Both the position numbers and the translations under genes were made by a program. Positions 8,792 to 17,178 of a stretch of DNA of 33,531 bases are shown here, one piece after another. This stretch comes from Bacteroidaceae bacterium. Lineage in GTDB: Bacteria > Bacteroidota > Bacteroidia > Bacteroidales > Bacteroidaceae. Location of the stretch: NCBI GenBank assembly GCA_024398495.1, contig JAKSJA010000019.1, positions 1-33,531 of the forward strand, written 5' to 3'. Under the pieces are notes generated by a model, which made no database searches, was not told the origin of the DNA, and saw only the letters and a list, made by a program, of their open reading frames with translations. Positions within the stretch are counted from its first letter, which is position 1. Each line of letters starts with the position of its first letter.

Positions 8792-9660
8792 GCAAGATTT
8801 ATCACATATCTATATGCATCGTGTTGGCAATGGCACTTATGTCATGCCACACCACTAAAAATGCTGTAACGGGAACAGACATAAGCACACACAGGAATCA
8901 GCAAGACAATAATTCCGAACTCTTGAAAAAGTTTGTCTGTACTACACACACGCAAAAAAACATTGTTGCAAAAATCAAATTCACAGCACACAGAAATGAT
9001 TCCGAGGTATCTCTTTCCGGCAGTCTTAAAATGCGGCGTGATGAATGTATCCAAATACAACTCATAGCCATGGGGTTCATAGAGGCTGTGCGTATTGAAA
9101 TTACCCCTGACTATTTTATGATTATAGACCGTCTCAACAAGGCCTATGTCAAAGAACAATACAACAATATAGAATTTATCCAGAAGAATGGATTGAGTTT
9201 CTACTCTCTCCAGTCAATATTCTGGAACGAACTATTCCGCCCGGGAATCAATCACATTACAGAACAAAACATCAACGACTTCTCCATAATGGCAGAAGAT
9301 ACAAGACGGACAATAACACTCAATGACAATGCCAAGCCACAGACTACTGAGATGGCTGCAGCGACATTGACATGGACGACAGAAGACAACAACATAACTC
9401 GTGCGAGCATACAATATGCTGATGAAAATACACTAAAATCACACATCCATTGGCAGTATGCCGATTTCACAAATGTCAATGGAGTATCATTTCCGTCAAA
9501 GAATATGATACAGATAAAAACGCCACGCGTGAACATAGATGCAGAAATGCAACTTGGACACATCAATGATGACAACAACTGGGAGAGCAGGACTACCCTA
9601 TCTAAAAAATATGAACGTATCTCTCTTGAAAAACTCATTCAATTAATCCGTTCACTTTAA
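8788..9660 (+). CDS. DUF4292-type lipoprotein
   Basis: The 290-residue protein has a lipoprotein signal (lipobox LMSC, Cys at residue 20), so it is probably anchored in a membrane facing the periplasm. The body is beta-rich, with segments such as SGSLKMRRDECIQIQLIAMG and VNGVSFPSKNMIQI. This resembles the LolA/LolB-like fold proposed for DUF4292 proteins of Bacteroidetes; I assign the family from pattern memory. I use the ATG at 8788, which overlaps the TPR stop. The frame extends upstream to a TTG at 8713 but would bury the signal peptide. It is followed 12 bases later by an EnvC-like gene. Function is not established. Confidence 0.8.
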   Translation: MSKIYHISICIVLAMALMSCHTTKNAVTGTDISTHRNQQDNNSELLKKFVCTTHTQKNIVAKIKFTAHRNDSEVSLSGSLKMRRDECIQIQLIAMGFIEAVRIEITPDYFMIIDRLNKAYVKEQYNNIEFIQKNGLSFYSLQSIFWNELFRPGINHITEQNINDFSIMAEDTRRTITLNDNAKPQTTEMAAATLTWTTEDNNITRASIQYADENTLKSHIHWQYADFTNVNGVSFPSKNMIQIKTPRVNIDAEMQLGHINDDNNWESRTTLSKKYERISLEKLIQLIRSL

Positions 9661-9672
9661 AAGATTTGAAAC

Positions 9673-11121
9673 ATGTTGAAGAAAATCATATTCATATATT
9701 TACCACTTATAGCACTTCTCGCAAATATACCTTACGATGCTACGGCACAACGCAAACGATCGTCTCGAGCCAAGACAACATATTCAAAAAAGAGAACTTC
9801 CACAAAGAAAAAAACAACAAATAGGAAAAAAGCAACGAAAAAAAATGCGTTTCAATCAAATATTGAAACTGCAGAGATAAGTGACCTCAAAAACGAAAAA
9901 GCAAAAATACAAAAAGAAATTGCTGAAAAAGAAAGCCGTTTACGCAGTAATCAGGCAGACGTAAACAAACGCCTTAAAAAACTTGTCATCCTGAATGGCG
10001 AAATCGCCGACAGGGAGAAGCATATCGTAAAAATGCAGAAAGACATTGATACGCTAACATCACATATTGGAATACTAAACAATGACATAAGACAACTGCT
10101 GAAGCAACTCAAAGAAAGGAAAGAACACTATGCACAATCCTTGAAAAAGATGCAAAAATTAAAAGGTAACAGGAATGACCTTCAATTTATCTTTTCAGCC
10201 AATAGTTTTAAGGAAATGTATAGGCGTATTCGGTATCTAAAAGAATACTCCGCCTACCAAAGAATTAAGGGAGAAGAGATAAAAGAGAAACATCTTGAGG
10301 TGACAAAAAAGAAAACGATATTAGTGCACACCAAATCTGAAAGAGAAGTCCTTCTTCAACAGAATGAGAAAGAAAAGACTGTACTGATAGGACGCAAAAA
10401 TGACCAACAAGGGGTGGTAAAATCTCTTCAAGCACAGCAAAAAGAAATTAAAAATGCCTTAGCAGAACAACGTAGAAAGAGTGCTCAACTAAACAGAAAG
10501 ATAGAACAACTCATCGCAGCCGAGATTGAGAAGGCACGCAAGAAAGCGGAAGAGGAAGCGCGAAAGGCGCGCCAAAAAGCAGAAGAGGATGCCAGAAAAC
10601 GTGCTGCAGAACTAGCAAAGAATGCACCTGAACCTTCAACAAGAAAAAATACAGAAAGTACGAATAAATATAAGGATGCGGAAATAACAACTCCTTTCAA
10701 ATATGAAGATCCCGACTATAAAATTACAGGAAACTTCGAGCACAACAAAGGCAGATTGCCAATGCCTATAACCGGTCCTTATCGAATTATCAGTCATTTT
10801 GGACAGTATAATGTTGCCGGATTGAAAAATGTCACTCTCGACAATAAAGGCATCAACATTCAAGGGCAGGCTGGCGCAAAGGCAAGAGCGGTCTTTGATG
10901 GTGTCATAAGTGCAATATTCCGTTTTGAAGGCTCTATTGTTGTCATGGTAAGACACGGAGGATACATCTCCGTCTATTGCAATCTATCATCCGTAAATGT
11001 AAGTCGTGACCAGAAAGTGTCTGCCAAACAAATACTTGGCACTGTCGGTGCAGACCACATACTACAGTTCCAACTAAGGAAAGGTATAACAAAACTCAAT
11101 CCTGAAGCATGGGTAAGATAA
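9673..11121 (+). CDS. EnvC/M23-like murein hydrolase activator, degenerate active site
   Basis: The 482-residue exported protein has a signal peptide ending near residue 25 (ATAQ), a basic Lys/Arg/Thr-rich stretch to about residue 55, and a long coiled coil (about 65-320, including Ala/Glu/Lys/Arg-rich runs). A C-terminal LytM/M23-like domain spans about 360-482. None of the usual zinc or catalytic residues is kept: the HxGID position reads NKGIN, YAHL reads YCNL, and HLHFE reads ILQFQ. As with E. coli EnvC and NlpD, this argues for a non-enzymatic activator of septal amidases rather than a peptidase. It sits between the DUF4292 lipoprotein and prfB. The target amidase is not in the window. 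Confidence 0.87.
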   Translation: MLKKIIFIYLPLIALLANIPYDATAQRKRSSRAKTTYSKKRTSTKKKTTNRKKATKKNAFQSNIETAEISDLKNEKAKIQKEIAEKESRLRSNQADVNKRLKKLVILNGEIADREKHIVKMQKDIDTLTSHIGILNNDIRQLLKQLKERKEHYAQSLKKMQKLKGNRNDLQFIFSANSFKEMYRRIRYLKEYSAYQRIKGEEIKEKHLEVTKKKTILVHTKSEREVLLQQNEKEKTVLIGRKNDQQGVVKSLQAQQKEIKNALAEQRRKSAQLNRKIEQLIAAEIEKARKKAEEEARKARQKAEEDARKRAAELAKNAPEPSTRKNTESTNKYKDAEITTPFKYEDPDYKITGNFEHNKGRLPMPITGPYRIISHFGQYNVAGLKNVTLDNKGINIQGQAGAKARAVFDGVISAIFRFEGSIVVMVRHGGYISVYCNLSSVNVSRDQKVSAKQILGTVGADHILQFQLRKGITKLNPEAWVR

Positions 11122-11159
11122 ATATTTAACATAACATCAAACATACACAAACATACGAT

Positions 11160-12275
11160 ATGATAACCAGTGACCAACTGAAAGACATACAAGAACGTAC
11201 AGATGCTCTGAAAAAATATCTAAACATCGAAGCAAAAAAGATGCAATATGAAGAGGAGAATCTTCGTACGCAAGATCCACATTTCTGGGACGATGCATCT
11301 GCCGCAGAGGAACAGATGAAAAAAGTACGTTCCATTAAAAAATGGATTGACGGATACAACAAAGTGAAAATCTTGTCTGACGAACTGCAGTTGGCTTTCG
11401 ACTTCTACAAAGACGAGATGGTGTCAGAACAAGAGGTTGATGAAGACTACCGTAAAGCTGTTGAAGCTATTGAAGAATTAGAACTGAAAAACATGCTCCG
11501 TCAGGAAGAAGATCCTATGGATTGTGTATTGAAGATAAACAGCGGTGCCGGTGGTACAGAATCACAAGACTGGGCATCCATGCTCATGCGTATGTATATG
11601 AGATGGGCAGAAGCTAACGGCTACAAATGTACTATCAGTAATCTTCAAGATGGCGACGAGGCAGGAATCAAGACCACCACAATGGAAATAGAAGGTGAAT
11701 ATGCCTATGGATATCTCAAGAGCGAGAATGGCGTACACAGACTTGTACGTGTCTCACCATTCAATGCACAGGGAAAACGTATGACCAGTTTTGCCAGTGT
11801 TTTCGTTACGCCACTTGTAGATGATACAATAGAAGTCTATGTCGATCCATCAAAAATCAGTTGGGATTTATTCCGTAGCGGTGGTGCCGGCGGACAGAAT
11901 GTGAATAAGGTCGAGACGGGTGTGCGACTCCGTTATCAGTATGTCGATCCAGACACTGGTGAAGAGGAAGAAATTCTTATCGAAAATACGGAAAGCCGTA
12001 AACAACTGGAGAACAGGAATAATGCTATGCGATTGCTGAAATCACAGCTCTATGATAGAGAAATGAAGAAACGTCAAGAAGCAAGAGCAAAAATAGAAGC
12101 AAGAAAAAAGAAGATTGAATGGGGAAGTCAAATAAGGAGTTATGTCTTTGACGACAAGCGTGTCAAAGACCATCGCACCAACTACCAAACCAGTGATGTT
12201 GACAGTGTTATGAACGGGAAGATAGATGGTTTTATAAAAGCATATCTCATGGAGTTCCCAGAAAATGAGCAATAA
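11160..12275 (+). CDS. prfB: Peptide chain release factor 2
   Basis: The 371-residue RF2 terminates translation at UGA and UAA. It has the RF2-specific stop-recognition tripeptide in RVSPFNAQ and the catalytic GGQ at residues 244-246 (SGGAGGQNVNK), within a normal-length protein. The region where many bacteria carry the programmed +1 frameshift (E. coli context GYL-stop-D) reads here in frame as KYLN, codons 20-22 near 11217-11225. There is no in-frame stop and no purine-rich stimulator, so expression does not need frameshifting. It lies 38 bases after the EnvC-like gene, probably in the same operon. Confidence 0.96.
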   Translation: MITSDQLKDIQERTDALKKYLNIEAKKMQYEEENLRTQDPHFWDDASAAEEQMKKVRSIKKWIDGYNKVKILSDELQLAFDFYKDEMVSEQEVDEDYRKAVEAIEELELKNMLRQEEDPMDCVLKINSGAGGTESQDWASMLMRMYMRWAEANGYKCTISNLQDGDEAGIKTTTMEIEGEYAYGYLKSENGVHRLVRVSPFNAQGKRMTSFASVFVTPLVDDTIEVYVDPSKISWDLFRSGGAGGQNVNKVETGVRLRYQYVDPDTGEEEEILIENTESRKQLENRNNAMRLLKSQLYDREMKKRQEARAKIEARKKKIEWGSQIRSYVFDDKRVKDHRTNYQTSDVDSVMNGKIDGFIKAYLMEFPENEQ

Positions 12276-12334
12276 AAACATTTCTTGATAAGTAAAAAAA
12301 TTACCATAAATATTTAACAAAACCTATAAAATCA

Positions 12335-12490
12335 ATGATTATGAGTAACAGAGCAAAAATCAAAGGACACAGCGAGAAAGTAGTGACAAAAACAGAGAAA
12401 CATGGACGTAATGTCGTTCTTTACATCTTCGTGGCACTTATCGTGTTAGCACTTATCTTCATGGGATATACAATGGTAGTCATGAGCTGA
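12335..12490 (+). CDS. Small single-pass membrane protein (51 aa)
   Basis: This frame is too short for most gene finders. It begins MIMSNRAKIKGHSEKVV, has a basic N-terminal half, and then one hydrophobic helix (about residues 28-46, VVLYIFVALIVLALIF). The second ATG at 12341 would give 49 residues. Its stop overlaps the ATG of the CYTH gene by one base (TGATG at 12488-12492), and it follows prfB by 59 bases, which supports a real gene in the operon. I do not recognise a family. The likely topology is N-terminus in the cytoplasm (positive-inside rule). Confidence 0.72.
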   Translation: MIMSNRAKIKGHSEKVVTKTEKHGRNVVLYIFVALIVLALIFMGYTMVVMS

Positions 12491-12981
12491 TGGCATTTGA
12501 GATAGAACGGAAATTTCTCGTACAGGGAGATTTTAAAAGCCAATCTTACCAAAACTTCCACATTCTACAGGGATATATCTTCAGTGGTGGTGGAAAAACC
12601 GTCAGGATTCGTATCCGTGATGATAAGGGATTCATAACTATCAAAGGCCCTTCAGACAATGGGGGGCTTTCACGTTATGAATGGGAAAAGGAAATACCTC
12701 TGGATGAAGCAAGAGATTTAATGAAATTATGTGAGCCGGGTATAATAGAAAAAACACGATACCTTATAAAATCCGGCAAACATATCTTTGAGGTTGATGA
12801 ATTCTACGGAGACAATGCAGGTCTCATAATGGCTGAGGTTGAATTATCATCGGAAGACGAGGAATTTGACATACCAGATTTCATCGGACGTGAGGTTACT
12901 GGGGACAGACGGTTCTATAACGGTAGTCTGCGGAGATGTCCATTTAGTGTTTGGAAGCAATCTTTTTTGCAAGAAACATAG
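12490..12981 (+). CDS. CYTH-domain protein (triphosphate tunnel metalloenzyme family)
   Basis: The 163-residue protein opens with the family signature EIERKFLV. Alternating charged strands follow (RIRIRDDKGFITIKG, YEWEKEIP, EKTRYLI, FEVDEF, MAEVEL) and line the tunnel in this fold. Single-domain bacterial CYTH proteins hydrolyse tripolyphosphate or other triphosphates; class IV adenylate cyclase is a less likely alternative. The exact substrate cannot be read from sequence. Its 3' end overlaps the convergent VanZ-like gene by 38 bases. Confidence 0.88.
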   Translation: MAFEIERKFLVQGDFKSQSYQNFHILQGYIFSGGGKTVRIRIRDDKGFITIKGPSDNGGLSRYEWEKEIPLDEARDLMKLCEPGIIEKTRYLIKSGKHIFEVDEFYGDNAGLIMAEVELSSEDEEFDIPDFIGREVTGDRRFYNGSLRRCPFSVWKQSFLQET

Positions 12982-13360
12982 CGAAAGGGAAGACCAACAG
13001 TACTCCAACACTATCAGCAATAAAGTCGAGCCATTCGCCACTTCTACGACCGCCAGTACAATATCTCTGCAAGAGTTCTAACACGCCCCCCATTACAATA
13101 GGAGCAATGACGGCATATAATATGATACGTTTGTATACCATTTTTGTGGTCGGATGATGAGCAGACTTCATATGATGCCTGAGATATTCCCACCATATTA
13201 TGGCGGACGTGCCTCCATACATTGCCAGGTGTGTCCATTTGTCAATAAAACTGATATTATCCAAAGGAGTTTCTGGGAACACAGGAACCAATGACAACAC
13301 CCAAACAATGCATATACACATACACGACAGAGGGTACCTCTTTATTATATATTTCATCAT
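12944..13360 (-). CDS. VanZ-like family membrane protein
   Basis: The 138-residue protein has four predicted membrane helices. The VanZ-family pattern is visible: an N-terminal helix, DKWTHLAMYGG, then ELLQRY...GRRSGEWLDFIADSVGV. VanZ of the vancomycin cluster gives low-level teicoplanin resistance, but most relatives have no known function and resistance should not be assumed. The start is the ATG at 13360 (or 13357), 24 bases downstream of a well-formed promoter. The 3' end overlaps the CYTH gene tail to tail. Confidence 0.85.
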   Translation of the reverse strand: MMKYIIKRYPLSCMCICIVWVLSLVPVFPETPLDNISFIDKWTHLAMYGGTSAIIWWEYLRHHMKSAHHPTTKMVYKRIILYAVIAPIVMGGVLELLQRYCTGGRRSGEWLDFIADSVGVLLVFPFAMFLAKKIASKH

Positions 13361-13384
13361 CTTAATCGTATAAAAAATTACATA

Positions 13385-13417
13385 CAAAGGTAATGAAACA
13401 TTTCGACAAGTCACAAA
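13385..13417 (-). promoter_or_regulatory. Bacteroides-type promoter for the VanZ-like gene
   Basis: On the minus strand TTTG (13417-13414) is followed after 21 bases by TACCTTTG (13392-13385), a full match to TTTG-N19-21-TAnnTTTG. Predicted transcription starts about 20 bases before the ATG at 13360. Confidence 0.7.
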
Positions 13418-13436
13418 ACTTTTCAAAATACTGCAG

Positions 13437-14369
13437 ATGAATGTCAACAATTTTCGATACTACAAGACTAAAGACAAGGTAATAATCGCAACATTGATTG
13501 TCCTGATTATTGGATTTCTTTTTTTCTTTCACTATGGAGGAAAAAAAATGCATTCATCAAACAACAGCCAAAGTCAATACCTCGAAAACAACAGTCAATA
13601 TCATCATATTAATAAAGCGAAGCACGTTAAGTATTACAATATAGAAGGGCGAAAAGTAGAGGTTTTTTATTTTGACCCCAATACGGCAGACAGTACTCAC
13701 CTTCTTAGGTTGGGGCTACAGCCATGGCAAGTACGAAACATATACAAATATCGGGCTGCCGGTGGGGTATATAGATGTCAGGAAGACTTTGCACGTCTAT
13801 ATGGCCTAACAAAAAAAGATTGGCTGCGGTTGAAACCCTATATTAGAATATCCGATGATTATAAGCCAGCAGCAGACTTCGTAGGGAATAACAAAGAAAT
13901 GCTTAGTCATGAAAGAATAAAGACAACAGATGTCAACACCACATCGCCAAACAATACAACAAATACTTATCACATAAAGATAAAACATGGTGAGACCATA
14001 TCATTAGGTGGTGATACAACTGACTTTCAAAGAGTACCAGGCATCGGTCCATATTTCGCAAGACAGATAAAACGTTATGGTGAACGTTTGGGAGGATATG
14101 TCAACGCATCTCAATTACTTGAAATAGAAGACTTTCCTGAAGAGGCTGTATCTTTTTTCACCCCATCAGAACAGATAGTTAAGATAAATGTAAACAAGGC
14201 AACATTATCACAGATGAAACGCCATCCTTACATCAATTATTATCAAGCAAAAGAAATTATAGATTATCATCGTCTTAATGGACCATTGAAAAGCCTTGAT
14301 GAGTTACGGTTCTCTAAATTCTTTTCACAAAAAGACATTGAACGTCTTAAGCCATATATAGAATATTGA
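13437..14369 (+). CDS. Membrane-anchored helix-hairpin-helix (ComEA-like) protein
   Basis: The 310-residue protein has one N-terminal membrane helix (about 15-32, IIATLIVLIIGFLFFF) and a polar Asn/Gln-rich linker. Three HhH-type modules follow: FDPNTADSTHLLRLGL...RLKPYI (about 80-138), RVPGIGPYFARQIKRYGERLGGY (about 200-225), and KINVNKATLSQMKRHPYINYYQAKEII...LKPYIEY (about 250-310). The fold binds DNA backbone non-specifically, and in ComEA it captures DNA during uptake. With the helix at the N-terminus, the HhH part would face the periplasm. A DNA-binding or uptake role is an inference; no other competence gene is adjacent. Confidence 0.85.
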   Translation: MNVNNFRYYKTKDKVIIATLIVLIIGFLFFFHYGGKKMHSSNNSQSQYLENNSQYHHINKAKHVKYYNIEGRKVEVFYFDPNTADSTHLLRLGLQPWQVRNIYKYRAAGGVYRCQEDFARLYGLTKKDWLRLKPYIRISDDYKPAADFVGNNKEMLSHERIKTTDVNTTSPNNTTNTYHIKIKHGETISLGGDTTDFQRVPGIGPYFARQIKRYGERLGGYVNASQLLEIEDFPEEAVSFFTPSEQIVKINVNKATLSQMKRHPYINYYQAKEIIDYHRLNGPLKSLDELRFSKFFSQKDIERLKPYIEY

Positions 14370-14372
14370 ATT

Positions 14373-15176
14373 TCATTTTCGTGAGGTAATAGGGTTTCGT
14401 ACACCTTTATAACTTTTCAAAAAAGCCTTTGCGGACCCAAAGTTAAGATATAAGTCAAGACGGACAGGAATGTGATTGTTGTCATCTGTGACATAAAAAC
14501 GAACAATCTCCTTATATTTATTATCCTCTTTTTCAAGAAAAGACAACACAAGACACTGGAACTGCTCGCCAGTATTATCCATCTTATACTTTCCCTTACC
14601 CCTAAACAATAGTTTGCATTGCTTTATATCATCACCGTCAGCCATAAGGAAAGGGACTGTATGGCCTTTCTGCCAATCGGACGGATCAAAGTTGCGAGCG
14701 CGTTGTAGGTATCCTATCATGTCATATACACACTGGTCACCAATGGCTTTTTCATTCCAATGGTGTTCACTATTTCTATCTATATAGTGTTGTTTTAGAA
14801 AGGGTTTGATTTGATCATAATAGAAAAACACTTCGTCAACAGTATAACGTTTACCTTCACGCGCTCCCTTACGAAAATAATAAGGGAGTATGTCAGTACT
14901 GTAATAGGCAAGAAGAGTATCACGGAGAACAAAGAAGTCGTCAAGCCTATTCGTCCCTTTTGTGACTAAGGATGTTTTATATGCAGACTCTCCCTTGTAA
15001 GTAATCCTGACAGTATTAAAATATGCCAATCCTGCACGCACCCATATAAATTTCCAATTATAATACAAATCGTATGTCAGCGATTCACCATCAGAAAAGG
15101 CTGTATTCTCTATAGTGCATTGTGCAGAAACTTCTGGTGAAAAAAGAAATAAAAAAATAACAACTATACTCTTCAC
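14373..15176 (-). CDS. DUF3108-type exported protein
   Basis: The 267-residue protein has a signal peptide ending SAQC near residue 19. The body is beta-rich, with segments FSDGESLTYDLYYNWKFIWVRAG at the N-terminus and VRFYVTDDNNHIPVRLDLYLNFGSAKAFL near the C-terminus, the pattern of DUF3108 proteins. Family function is unknown; a periplasmic or outer-membrane location is inferred. It is the last gene of the acpP operon, three bases after the Ig-like lipoprotein gene. It is convergent with the HhH gene, with a gap of only three bases. Confidence 0.8.
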   Translation of the reverse strand: MKSIVVIFLFLFSPEVSAQCTIENTAFSDGESLTYDLYYNWKFIWVRAGLAYFNTVRITYKGESAYKTSLVTKGTNRLDDFFVLRDTLLAYYSTDILPYYFRKGAREGKRYTVDEVFFYYDQIKPFLKQHYIDRNSEHHWNEKAIGDQCVYDMIGYLQRARNFDPSDWQKGHTVPFLMADGDDIKQCKLLFRGKGKYKMDNTGEQFQCLVLSFLEKEDNKYKEIVRFYVTDDNNHIPVRLDLYLNFGSAKAFLKSYKGVRNPITSRK

Positions 15177-15179
15177 GTC

Positions 15180-17147
15180 CTAACGTACAAAGTTTTTATA
15201 TGTATTTAGTTGTTTAGCATACTGGCGTTTATGCTGCTGCATATAGTCATAATTACGGTAGCGGATTGTCTTTTCCTTATCGCCTTTCTGCTGTATAAGA
15301 ACAGACGGTTTTTGTCTTTCTGTTGACAGTGCATTAAGGTTCCAGTCAATGGAAACATCCCATTTTTCCTTACATTCTACTTCCTTATTATAGTAATACA
15401 CTTTTTCAGCCTGCTTATCAAGCGCATACTCACCAGTATCCCAAACTCCATTGCCATTATCATCAACAAATAATTTAAGATAGCAGTTCCCCGGTTTGAG
15501 ATAATAGAACTCCGCATGACCGTCTTGCACTTTTGAAATCTTCAGTTCCTTTTCTGATTTATCTATAAGCATCACATACATATCCTTATCTCCACCGCCA
15601 TAGACAGATATTATCAATGAACTATATTCGTCAGACTTGCCTATTCTGATTCCTGTCTTGAATGGACTTGACTTCAACCCATATATATCCACAAATGCCA
15701 TAGAGTCTATCTCAAGCGAATAGGTACAACCTTCTCTCCATTCTGCGATGATATTATACTGATGCCCAAACTCATTTTCACGTCGTATCTCAAAAGGAGA
15801 GGAATACCACATGGAATCCACTTGTACATATAGATGTATCATATCAGCATTACATTCTTTCAACGGTGTAGGTACATCTATGGTATAAATGCCATCTGGA
15901 GCAATTGTATTATTCGTTTGATATTTTATTGCCAATGGCTTTGGAGGCATTATTGAGTCATATGGAAGTCCTTTCTTCCTATTTTTATTCTGCTGTTTCT
16001 CCCACTCTTTATATTCTTCTTCAAACAATTTCTGTCGTTTCTCAAAAGACAACTTCGGTATCAATTCCAAAGTATCTATTTTATTCACCAACACCCCAGT
16101 TGTATCTGTTTCAAAATACTGTGCTTCTACCAATAAGGTGTCCCTATTTATCAGTAACGAATCCTTTATCCAATAAATAATCGTATCTTTCTTTTCAGAT
16201 GCTTCTGCTAATAATTTGTCATCTGCATCAAAGTTCAATCCTTTAATTACAGGCAACTGTTCATGACCGAAACTGAAATACAGAGCAAACTTATTTTCTG
16301 ACATACGTTCTGACTTTATCAGATGTCTGTCCGTCATCGTCTCGTTGAAAGCCAGCAATACTAAGTTATCTGGCATAAACCGTGTATATGGCACTAACTT
16401 TATAGAATCTATATGTAATGAATCGCGCCACAGAGTATCCTGTCGTATTGCCTGCATAGTGGAAGCCGTAATAGTATCGTGAGAGAAAGCCAACATTTCA
16501 CTTTTCTGTGAATATCTGTAATCGCCATCCATATCTTGCAATGCGTAAACTCTATATTTACCTTGTCCGACACCTTTTATTACAAAATGCCCCCTACTAT
16601 CTGTACGCGACACCCTGTCCATAGGTTTTGTCACAAAGGCAGTATCACTCAAATCACGGTACAAACCGACTAATATGCCTTTAATTGGTTCCAGATTGGC
16701 GGCATTAAGTACTTGTCCGGACACTTCAAAAGTATCTATCTCTGAACCTGTTGAAAAACTATATGTATAGTTCCCCATTGGATTATTCTCATGAAAGTCA
16801 ACGATTGCATCGGAAAAATCCACAGTATATGTTGTATTCTTTTTCAACGAATCTTTCAGTATTACAACAATATCCTTACTGCGGGTTTTTATCTCTGGCA
16901 TCTCTGCCTGTGGAGGAGAAACGACAACCTTTTCCGTAGCATTTTCTATGTTGATATATTCATCAAAATGTATTGCAATATTTTTTGTATTTACGTTAGT
17001 GCTCTTATCCATCGGGTGTGTCGATAGTACCCTCGGAGGTGTTTCATCATACAATCCGCCTTCAGGACTGCCCATATTGGCGCATGACATCAAACCAACC
17101 ATAAAAGTCGAAATGACCAGAAACAATATTTTGTCTTTCTTCTTCAT
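15180..17147 (-). CDS. Lipoprotein with SbsA-type Ig-like domain
   Basis: The 655-residue protein has a lipoprotein signal (LMSC, Cys at about residue 22). A Big_5/SbsA-type Ig domain follows at about 38-133 (TPPRVLSTHPMDKSTNV, IHFDEYI, VVVSPP, TYTVDFSDAIVD). Next is a transthyretin-like segment (about 142-215, VSGQVLNAANLEPIKGILVGL...YRVYALQDMDGDY). The C-terminal half has beta-sandwich character, ending in a second short segment of the type YLKLFVDDNGNGVWDTGEY. Such proteins are common in Bacteroidetes next to housekeeping genes; their role is unknown. It lies 31 bases after GH3 and 3 bases before the DUF3108 gene. Confidence 0.85.
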   Translation of the reverse strand: MKKKDKILFLVISTFMVGLMSCANMGSPEGGLYDETPPRVLSTHPMDKSTNVNTKNIAIHFDEYINIENATEKVVVSPPQAEMPEIKTRSKDIVVILKDSLKKNTTYTVDFSDAIVDFHENNPMGNYTYSFSTGSEIDTFEVSGQVLNAANLEPIKGILVGLYRDLSDTAFVTKPMDRVSRTDSRGHFVIKGVGQGKYRVYALQDMDGDYRYSQKSEMLAFSHDTITASTMQAIRQDTLWRDSLHIDSIKLVPYTRFMPDNLVLLAFNETMTDRHLIKSERMSENKFALYFSFGHEQLPVIKGLNFDADDKLLAEASEKKDTIIYWIKDSLLINRDTLLVEAQYFETDTTGVLVNKIDTLELIPKLSFEKRQKLFEEEYKEWEKQQNKNRKKGLPYDSIMPPKPLAIKYQTNNTIAPDGIYTIDVPTPLKECNADMIHLYVQVDSMWYSSPFEIRRENEFGHQYNIIAEWREGCTYSLEIDSMAFVDIYGLKSSPFKTGIRIGKSDEYSSLIISVYGGGDKDMYVMLIDKSEKELKISKVQDGHAEFYYLKPGNCYLKLFVDDNGNGVWDTGEYALDKQAEKVYYYNKEVECKEKWDVSIDWNLNALSTERQKPSVLIQQKGDKEKTIRYRNYDYMQQHKRQYAKQLNTYKNFVR

Positions 17148-17178
17148 CTTATTTTAACAGTCAATGACTTTTTAGTTA

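Noticed and set aside
13361-13450. N-terminal extension of the VanZ-like protein
   Set aside because: It would start at TTG at 13450, run through the consensus promoter and overlap the divergent gene; the ATG at 13360 fits.
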